From Clostridia bacterium (GTDB lineage: Bacteria > Bacillota > Clostridia > Oscillospirales > CAG-382): a DNA stretch of 51,661 nucleotides. This document shows positions 46,124 to 51,661 of this stretch, one piece after another. The notes under the pieces were generated by a model. The model ran no database searches. It had not been told where the DNA came from and was given only the letters and a program-made list of their open reading frames with translations. A program made the translations under genes and the position numbers. The first letter of the stretch is position 1; the number at the start of each line of letters is the position of its first letter. The stretch lies in assembly GCA_017434845.1 (NCBI GenBank), contig JAFSGD010000063.1, positions 1 to 51,661 on the forward strand. Direction: 5' to 3'.

Positions 46124-47629
46124 TTAAATGCTTTTTTGAAGAGTAACGCGGTCGAGCTTTCCGTTAGCGGTAAGCGGCATGCTTTCAAGCTTTTTAACCT
46201 TGTTGGGAAGCATATATCTCGGAAGCTTTTCCTTCAACTGTGCAAACAGATCGGCTTCCTCGGGATCGCCGACGTAAAACAAATCGATCTTATCTTTTTC
46301 TTTATTATACAAGCAACAGGACATCGAAACGCCCTCGAGAAGATTAACGTTAGCCTCGATCTCGCCAAGCTCTATTCTGTGGCCCATGTGCTTTATCTGA
46401 TAATCTTTTCGCGAAACGAAAATAAGCTCGCCGCGCTCGTTGAGCTTTCCGAGATCACCCGTGCGATAAATAAGCTCGGGATATCTGTCGTTAAGAGGAT
46501 TCTGCACGAACACCTCGTTGGTTTTGTCAAACGCGTGATAATAGCCGAGAGTGAGCGCTGTTCCTCTAACGCATATTTCGCCCACCGCACCGTCGACAGC
46601 GGCCTTGTTGTTTTCGTCAAGAAGAATGATTTCTCTGTTGTCAAAGGGTTTTCCTATCGGAATTACCTCATCAAGCTCGAAATCGCGATCAACGCGATAG
46701 AAGCAGCACATTCCGGTCGTTTCGGTAGGTCCGTAAAGATTCGTGAAGGTCGCATCGGGAAGAGCCTCTCTCCAACGGCGGAACTGTTTTATCGGGAACA
46801 CCTCACTGCCAAACGCAATAGTCTTTAAATACTCGGGCTTAACCTTTGTAAAGGTGTTAAACGCCGAGATCATCGTCAGCGCCGAAACCACCCAGCAGAC
46901 AGTATTGATCTTATGCTCGTTAAGGTATTCAACAAGCTTCAAGGGGAACATAAACAACTGCTTCGGAGTGAGATAGGTCGTTCCACCAAACTTAATAGTG
47001 GGATAAAGCTCTTTTAAGCAGGCATCGAAATAAAGGGGAGACTGGTTGGCGAAACGAGTTTTCTCGGAAAAACCGAGAACCGCAGAAAGCTGTTCGATAT
47101 AATCGATAACAGAACGGTGGCAGGCAACAACGCCCTTGGGAACACCGGTTGAACCCGACGTGAAAACTATATAGATGGGATCTGTATCAATCTGTCTTCT
47201 GCGAATGCTTGTCAAAGCGCTCTCGTTGATTTCGGTTTTAGATATATCCGCATAAAGAAGAATATCCCCGTTATACTCATAGTCGCTGATAAGCGGAAGC
47301 GATTCTTCATCGCAAATAACCGCTTTGGGATTTAAATTTTGAAAAATAAGTTCTATTCTGAATCTCGGCATTTCGGGATCGATGGGAACGTAATAATTGC
47401 CACCGTATACGCAACCGAAAAACGTTGCGATCGTCTGAGGCTTTTTCGCCATAAAAACAACGATAGGCTCGTTATAATAACCCTTGTTGCTCAAAGCACT
47501 GCCTATCGAACGGCTCGCGTTATATACCTGCGAGAAGGTCAATTCGCAATTATCGTCGGCATATGCCACCTTATCGGGAAGGCGAGGCGCGGTTTCTTCA
47601 AGATATTCAAGAACGTTTTTCTGTTTCAT
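46124..47629 (-). CDS. Amino-acid adenylation enzyme, DltA-like
   Basis: 501 residues, a stand-alone adenylation (ANL) domain: FTSGSTGVPKGVV (P-loop-like), NLYGPTETTGM, YRTGDLGKLNERGEL and YQIKHMGHRIELGEIE, and the C-terminal LTANGKLDR lysine motif. It activates an amino acid with ATP and loads the carrier protein encoded next. In DltA a Cys in FCGEELP helps select D-Ala; here the same place reads FGSEVFP. The substrate may thus differ from D-alanine. ATG 47629 follows AAGGA. Confidence 0.82.
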   Translation of the reverse strand: MKQKNVLEYLEETAPRLPDKVAYADDNCELTFSQVYNASRSIGSALSNKGYYNEPIVVFMAKKPQTIATFFGCVYGGNYYVPIDPEMPRFRIELIFQNLNPKAVICDEESLPLISDYEYNGDILLYADISKTEINESALTSIRRRQIDTDPIYIVFTSGSTGVPKGVVACHRSVIDYIEQLSAVLGFSEKTRFANQSPLYFDACLKELYPTIKFGGTTYLTPKQLFMFPLKLVEYLNEHKINTVCWVVSALTMISAFNTFTKVKPEYLKTIAFGSEVFPIKQFRRWREALPDATFTNLYGPTETTGMCCFYRVDRDFELDEVIPIGKPFDNREIILLDENNKAAVDGAVGEICVRGTALTLGYYHAFDKTNEVFVQNPLNDRYPELIYRTGDLGKLNERGELIFVSRKDYQIKHMGHRIELGEIEANVNLLEGVSMSCCLYNKEKDKIDLFYVGDPEEADLFAQLKEKLPRYMLPNKVKKLESMPLTANGKLDRVTLQKSI

Positions 47630-47639
47630 ATCAATATCC

Positions 47640-48353
47640 TTATATAAGTTGTTCGTATTCGGGTCTTAACGGCTTTCCGCATTTTAAAATAGCCGATCGC
47701 GCAAGAACCTCCATAACGTCGAGAATGCATTTCCCCGTATCGTTGCTTCTTTTTATAAGAGAAAGCTCTGTGCATCCGAGCAACACAGCTTGCGCTCCGT
47801 TTGCCGAAAGCTCTGATTTAACGCGGAAGAAAGCATCCATATCCGGCGCTCTGCCGCATTTGATATCGCGATAAATAAGCGCCATAACGTCCTTTTGCGC
47901 CGATTCGCTCGGCAAAACGACTTCAATTCCGTTTTTTTCAAGCTCATTCTGGAAAACACGGCTTTGAACCGTGCCGTCGGTTGCCATCAAGCCTGCTTTT
48001 TTTATACCCGCCTGCTTTAGAAGCAACGCTGTATCGCGTATGGCGTGAAGCGTTTCAACCCCCGATGCCGCCTCTATCTGTTCATGGAAGCAATGCGCGG
48101 TAATACAGGGAATAGCCAATACGTCGCACCCCAAGCTTTGCAATGCCATTCCAGCCGAAGCGAACCCAGGCAGAGGACTTTTATCGCTTTTGCCGAGTAT
48201 GTAATCGGTGCGATCGGGAATCTCGGGATCGCTGTAAATAACCATTTTCAAATGCTGTTGATCCTTTTCGGCATCGGTCATCACAGTTATCAGCTCCATA
48301 AAATAAGCCGTTGCCAACGGACCGAGTCCGCCGATAACGCCAAGAAGCGCCAT
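47640..48353 (-). CDS. Aspartate/glutamate racemase-family protein
   Basis: 237 residues. LLGVIGGLGPLATAYFMELI start, catalytic Cys83 in AIPCITAHCF and Cys194 in LLGCTELSL, as in PLP-independent Asp/Glu racemases with two cysteines. Both cysteines are kept, so it should be active. Substrate could be Asp, Glu or a related amino acid. ATG 48353 is chosen because the family begins there; the frame from 48419 adds a basic tail. It lies 10 bases upstream of the adenylation gene, suggesting it supplies its D-amino acid. Confidence 0.85.
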   Translation of the reverse strand: MALLGVIGGLGPLATAYFMELITVMTDAEKDQQHLKMVIYSDPEIPDRTDYILGKSDKSPLPGFASAGMALQSLGCDVLAIPCITAHCFHEQIEAASGVETLHAIRDTALLLKQAGIKKAGLMATDGTVQSRVFQNELEKNGIEVVLPSESAQKDVMALIYRDIKCGRAPDMDAFFRVKSELSANGAQAVLLGCTELSLIKRSNDTGKCILDVMEVLARSAILKCGKPLRPEYEQLI

Positions 48354-48397
48354 TTCCCTTTCACACCTTTCTGTTTTAAAATTCTTATTTAAAATTC

Positions 48398-49681
48398 TTA
48401 ATACTTCAATGAAGCCCAATTATAATTAACTCTGTCTTGAATCGATTCGGTTGCAACCTCGGGAACGCCTTCGGGAAGATAGGTATGCTCGCCTTTGTAA
48501 TATTTATCGTCCCATGCCCAAATCTCTTCGTTTGTTACCATGAAGAAGTTTGCATTTTTGCGCTTTGCCGCAAAGGGAGTGCAATCCATGTGGTACCAAC
48601 CGTCGCCGACGTTAACAAGCGCCCAATAATGACGGGTGGCTTTTTCGTCGGTGCGGTGCTTTTCCATATCGAATGTTTCGATTCCTGCGGCAATAAGCAA
48701 TGCCTTGGATACCGCAAAATAGGTAAAGCAATCGCCGCGGCGGTTTTTGAACCCGTTATAAGCGCCGACGATCCAATGCGATTTATCCGAGGTTTTCGAA
48801 TATGCAATATGGTTGTATTTTGTCCAACGGTAAATCTTATATGCCTTTTCAAGCGGAGTCATGGAATCCTTGGTTATCGAAGCCAATATCTTTTGAGCCT
48901 GAACGGTAACGTATTCTTCCATTTTTTCCAAGCTGATCGGTTCTTTAACCGTCAGCTTCAATTTCAACTGTGAGGAATTTCCCGATTTATCCGTTGCCGT
49001 ATAGATAACGGTATAGGTTCCGGGAGAATCGAGATCAACCTTTGAATTATCAATTTTCAAGGTCGGTGCTTCATCGTAATCATCCGTAACGGTTACTTGA
49101 TTACGATAGCTGACCGAATCGCCGAATTCAATTGAAAAGTTCTTTCCCGTTATCTTAGGCGGAGTGTAATCGGTTCCGGGGAGTACTTTAACGGTCAGTT
49201 TTATTGTAAGTGAGCTTGAATTTCCGGCTTTGTCGGTTGCGGTATAAACAACGTTATACGTTCCCGGCTTCTTAAGGTCAACCTTCGAATTATCAACGCT
49301 GATTTCGGGAGCCGCATCGTAATCGTCAGTTACGGTTACAAAGCTTTTATAATCAAACGTTTCGCCGAAAAGAATTTCAAAATCCTCGCCTTTAAGCTCC
49401 GGCGGAACAGTATCGTTTTCTTCTTCCGTTTCTCCTTCAGAAGATTCGGTCTCCGATGATTCGGTCTCCGATGATTCGGTTTCGGAAGAAGACTCCGAAG
49501 TATCTTCGTTTTCGGAGAAAATCAACGATGAATCCTCGGGCGCTTCGCTTTCGGCTTCATATAAATTCTCACATTTCGATTGATTATCCGTGTTTTCTTG
49601 TTCCGAAACACAGGCTGTTATGTTTAAAGCAAGTGCGATTAACAGCAGCATCGAAACAACTGTAAGGGTTATTCTTTTCAT
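48398..49681 (-). CDS. Lipoprotein with two Ig-like domains and transglutaminase-like domain (copy 2)
   Basis: 427 residues: a lipoprotein signal ending ITAC (about residue 24), a Ser/Glu-rich linker made of repeated SSETE units (about 60-85), and two DUF5011/HYR-like Ig domains (DDYDAAPEISVDNSKVDL... and DDYDEAPTLKIDNSKVDL...). The C-terminal transglutaminase-like domain has RRGDCFTYFAVSKALL (Cys), TRHYWALVNVG (His) and HMDCTPF (Asp). It faces outside, anchored by lipid. It may cut or link envelope peptides or proteins. About 60 percent alike to the next gene by eye. No clear Shine-Dalgarno before ATG 49681. Confidence 0.85.
   Translation of the reverse strand: MKRITLTVVSMLLLIALALNITACVSEQENTDNQSKCENLYEAESEAPEDSSLIFSENEDTSESSSETESSETESSETESSEGETEEENDTVPPELKGEDFEILFGETFDYKSFVTVTDDYDAAPEISVDNSKVDLKKPGTYNVVYTATDKAGNSSSLTIKLTVKVLPGTDYTPPKITGKNFSIEFGDSVSYRNQVTVTDDYDEAPTLKIDNSKVDLDSPGTYTVIYTATDKSGNSSQLKLKLTVKEPISLEKMEEYVTVQAQKILASITKDSMTPLEKAYKIYRWTKYNHIAYSKTSDKSHWIVGAYNGFKNRRGDCFTYFAVSKALLIAAGIETFDMEKHRTDEKATRHYWALVNVGDGWYHMDCTPFAAKRKNANFFMVTNEEIWAWDDKYYKGEHTYLPEGVPEVATESIQDRVNYNWASLKY
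49443..49487. repeat. 15-bp tandem repeat in the linker of transglutaminase copy 2
   Basis: Three units of 15 bases, two exact (49443-49457 and 49458-49472) and one diverged (49473-49487), encode SSETE repeats on the minus strand. Slippage could change linker length between strains. Confidence 0.8.
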
Positions 49682-49693
49682 GTTGATTTTTTA

Positions 49694-50896
49694 TTACTTC
49701 AAAGATGCCGCGTTATAATTGATAAGGTGCTGTATAGATTCGGTTGCAACCTCGGGAACGCCCTCTTCGAAATAGCTGTGTTCTCCTTTATACCATTTAT
49801 CATCCCACGACCAAAGCTCTTCGTCGGTTACCATAAAGAAGTTTGCGTTTTTACGGCTGCTTGCAAAGGGCGTGCAATCCATGTGATACCAACCGTCGCC
49901 AACGTTAACGAGCGACCAATAATGTCGGGTGTCTTTATCATTTGTGCGAAGCTTTGCCATATCGAAATTATCGATGCCCGCAACGGTAAGAAGCGCTTTG
50001 GCAACCGCAAAATAAACGAAGCAGTCTCCGCGGCGGTTTTTGAAGCCGTTATAAGCGCCGACTATCCAATGCGATTTATCCGAGGTGCTTACGTAACCGA
50101 TATTATAATATTTTGTCCAACGGTATATCTTATATGCCTTCTGAAGAGGCGTCATAGAATCATTGGTGATTTTATCAAGAACCTTTTGAGCCTCGGCATA
50201 AACGTATTTTTCCATTTCGGCAAGAGACGCCTGATCCTTAACCGTTAACCGCAAAGTAAGAACGGTTGAGTTGCCCGATTTGTCGGTAACGGTATAAACA
50301 ACGGGATAAATACCGGGCTTATCGAGATCAACGGCAGAATTATCCACCTTGATTTCGGGTGCCATATCGGTATTATCGGTAACGATTATTTGATTTTTAT
50401 AGCTGACGGTATCACCGATCGCAACGTCGAAATCTCTGCCGACAACCTTAGGCGCAGTCTTATCGGGAACGGGAAGCTCTTTTATGGTAAGGTTAAGAAC
50501 AAGACCCGTTGTATTGCCCGCTTCATCGGTTGCTTTGTATACGACGCGATAAACACCGGGCTTTTTTTCATCAACGGAAGAGTTATCAACAAAAAGATCG
50601 GGTGTAGGGTCAGTATCGTCGATAACGCTTATATGTGCTTCGTAATCGATTATCTCGCCAAGCGTTATCTCGAAATGGGTGCCGATTATCTCGGGCGGAG
50701 TAACGTCGCCGAGAGAAACCTCAACAGAGATTTCGGAATTTTCGTTAATTGCGGATTCACCCGATTCGCTCGTGTCGACGCTGCTTTGGCCATCGCCCGA
50801 ATTAAAGCAAGCTGTTGAGCAAACAAGAATACAAAGCAAAACCATTAACGAGAGCGCTCGTTTAAAATATCCTACCATACCCGTTTTTATGTTCAT
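49694..50896 (-). CDS. Lipoprotein with two Ig-like domains and transglutaminase-like domain (copy 1)
   Basis: 400 residues, first gene of the operon. Signal ending STAC (a weak lipobox) then a short Ser/Glu linker. Two DUF5011-like Ig domains (DDTDPTPDLFVDNSSVDE... and DNTDMAPEIKVDNSAVDL...) lead to a transglutaminase-like domain with RRGDCFVYFAVAKALL, TRHYWSLVNVG and HMDCTPF as Cys-His-Asp triad. The downstream paralogue differs mostly in the linker. RBS AAGGAAG before ATG 50896. Role likely in envelope assembly or turnover. Confidence 0.85.
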   Translation of the reverse strand: MNIKTGMVGYFKRALSLMVLLCILVCSTACFNSGDGQSSVDTSESGESAINENSEISVEVSLGDVTPPEIIGTHFEITLGEIIDYEAHISVIDDTDPTPDLFVDNSSVDEKKPGVYRVVYKATDEAGNTTGLVLNLTIKELPVPDKTAPKVVGRDFDVAIGDTVSYKNQIIVTDNTDMAPEIKVDNSAVDLDKPGIYPVVYTVTDKSGNSTVLTLRLTVKDQASLAEMEKYVYAEAQKVLDKITNDSMTPLQKAYKIYRWTKYYNIGYVSTSDKSHWIVGAYNGFKNRRGDCFVYFAVAKALLTVAGIDNFDMAKLRTNDKDTRHYWSLVNVGDGWYHMDCTPFASSRKNANFFMVTDEELWSWDDKWYKGEHSYFEEGVPEVATESIQHLINYNAASLK

Positions 50897-50941
50897 ATAA
50901 ATAACTTCCTTAAAGTGTTCTTGTCAAAATTTCTGCCAAAA

Positions 50942-50965
50942 CCTCAAAAAGAAAAAGGTTTGAGG
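50942..50965 (-). terminator. Small hairpin in the operon leader, possible attenuator
   Basis: CCTCAAA (50942-50948) pairs with TTTGAGG (50959-50965), with a T-rich loop on the minus strand and followed by TTTTGG. It lies between promoter and first gene. Too weak to be sure of termination. Confidence 0.35.
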
Positions 50966-50985
50966 ATTTTTCGGCAATCATTGAA

Positions 50986-51014
50986 ATTATACACTCACCG
51001 TTTATTATTGTCAA
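50986..51014 (-). promoter_or_regulatory. Perfect promoter of the envelope-modification operon
   Basis: Minus-strand TTGACA (51009-51014), 17-base spacer, TATAAT (50986-50991). Divergent from the trp promoter about 100 bases away. Confidence 0.88.
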
Positions 51015-51109
51015 GAAAAATCGGCATATTTAAACACACAAACACATTTCATTTTGTTTTTTGAATGTTGTTGAATATCACAAGTAGATTCATCTGATAT
51101 AAAAAGGTA

Positions 51110-51138
51110 TTGACAAGAGAAAAAAACAGTGATATAAT
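51110..51138 (+). promoter_or_regulatory. Perfect promoter of the trp T-box transcript
   Basis: TTGACA (51110-51115), 17-base spacer, TATAAT (51133-51138). Transcription should start near 51145, just before the T-box. Confidence 0.88.
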
Positions 51139-51160
51139 CCAAACAAATTAATAAACTAAA

Positions 51161-51425
51161 CCGTTGAAGCGGAGATAACGGCGAAACACGCCTTTACAGA
51201 GAGCCTGCGTTGATGAGAATCGGGCAAGAAACAGTTCGTCAAATGGACCGCCGAGGGTGCAGTCAAATGCGTTTTTAACGCAGAGTATTCTGCAACGCAG
51301 GGCACGCGTCAGTTGCCAAGGGTATGCTTGTACCCGCAAAGTGCATGGTTTTCATGAATTCAAGGTGGCACCGCGGATTATAATTCGTCCTTGACAGATC
51401 ATTAATCATCTGTCGGGGATTTTTT
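51161..51425 (+). ncRNA. T-box leader, tryptophan specifier
   Basis: The conserved antiterminator T-box AAGGTGGCACCGCGG lies at 51362-51376. The terminator follows, with arms 51388-51399 and 51408-51419 and six T at 51420-51425. Stem I parts include GTTGATGAGAATCGGGC and, on its 3' side, a TGG codon at 51244-51246 (AAATGGACC), the likely specifier for tRNA-Trp. Uncharged tRNA-Trp would favour read-through into trpB. The specifier position is read by eye, not folded. Confidence 0.85.
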
Positions 51426-51449
51426 GTTACCTCGGCAAAAGGAGCAATT

Positions 51450-51488
51450 ATGTTTATTCTTTCAAAACGATGGCGTCGCTGCTTTTAA
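51450..51488 (+). CDS. 12-residue leader peptide between T-box and trpB
   Basis: ATG 51450 with AAAAGGAG in front encodes MFILSKRWRRCF and stops at TAA. It contains a Trp codon followed by Arg-Arg-Cys. It is too short to be a usual protein and lies between the T-box terminator and trpB, so a regulatory leader role is likely. No folding test was made. Confidence 0.55.
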   Translation: MFILSKRWRRCF

Positions 51489-51536
51489 GATGTCATTCAC
51501 TTTTAACACACAAATAAGAACGGAGAATAAAGAAAG

Positions 51537-51661
51537 ATGAAACAAAACGGAATCGAATTTGAAACATATTTTAAAAACTATCCCGACAGCGAGGGATATT
51601 ACGGAAAATACGGTGGAGCATATATAAGCCCCGAGCTGAAAAGGGCGATGGAAGAAATAAC
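51537..51661 (+). CDS. trpB: Tryptophan synthase beta chain, N-terminus (partial)
   Basis: Forty-one residues reach the right edge. GYYGKYGGAYISPELKRAMEEI matches the TrpB start, which usually reads GxFGxYGGxYxPExLxxALxEL. GGAG lies 11 bases before the ATG. The T-box with a Trp specifier upstream agrees with the assignment. TrpB makes tryptophan from indole and serine. Confidence 0.85.
   Translation, partial: MKQNGIEFETYFKNYPDSEGYYGKYGGAYISPELKRAMEEI

Noticed and set aside
51148..51339. 63-residue minus-strand frame over the T-box
   Set aside because: It lies opposite a well-supported structured leader and has no ribosome site.

Overview
The window comes from the chromosome of a low-to-mid GC Gram-positive anaerobe of the class Clostridia, probably an uncultured Oscillospiraceae/Ruminococcaceae-like gut lineage. 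The evidence is a Clostridia-type single-chain PurL, PyrK/PyrD-type dihydroorotate dehydrogenase, formate-tetrahydrofolate ligase, meso-diaminopimelate dehydrogenase, a class B PBP with PASTA domains, a T-box leader, a ZTP riboswitch and consensus sigma-A promoters with strong Shine-Dalgarno sites. Nothing looks like a phage or a plasmid. The only trace of mobile DNA is a small hairpin array near the left end.

Layout. 1-3640 (+): the tail of an unknown gene, a hairpin array, glyA, a GNAT acetyltransferase, then a cassette behind a perfect promoter encoding an MNT nucleotidyltransferase, a HEPN protein and a nucleoside-kinase-like protein with an extra C-terminal domain. 3670-5735 (-): an XRE regulator and a zinc-ribbon protein. 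5789-17036 (-): a division and cell wall (dcw) cluster in the order mraZ, rsmH, ftsL-like, PASTA-PBP, murF, mraY, ftsW, murG, divIB, ftsZ. It lacks murD, murE, murB, murC and ftsA, and ftsZ carries an in-frame TAA at codon 251. 17361-18856 (-): a SAM methyltransferase and an EEP-family phosphodiesterase.

18909-32176 (-): a nearly complete purine operon, purE-C-F-M-N-(purO-like)-AICARFT-D-L followed by fhs, behind a perfect promoter, a ZTP riboswitch and its terminator. Its odd points are a PurF without the N-terminal catalytic cysteine, and an archaeal-type IMP cyclohydrolase paired with a stand-alone AICAR transformylase in place of bifunctional PurH. 32222-40822 (-): a pyrimidine operon pyrC-carB-pyrK-pyrD-pyrF-pyrE-pyrB. 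PyrB is fused to a PyrI-like zinc domain. 40887-42519 (-): ddh (lysine/peptidoglycan precursor metabolism) and two small proteins.

42556-51014 (-): an envelope-modification operon: two paralogous lipoprotein transglutaminases, an Asp/Glu-family racemase, and DltA-, DltC-, DltB(MBOAT)- and DltD-like proteins. The last is fused in frame to a lipoprotein. This is the best candidate for an incompletely described system: activation of an amino acid (possibly made in the D form by the racemase), loading on a carrier protein and export onto a surface polymer. 51110-51661 (+), divergent from it: a tryptophan-specific T-box leader, a 12-residue leader peptide and the start of trpB.

All calls were made by reading motifs. 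No alignment or database search was run.
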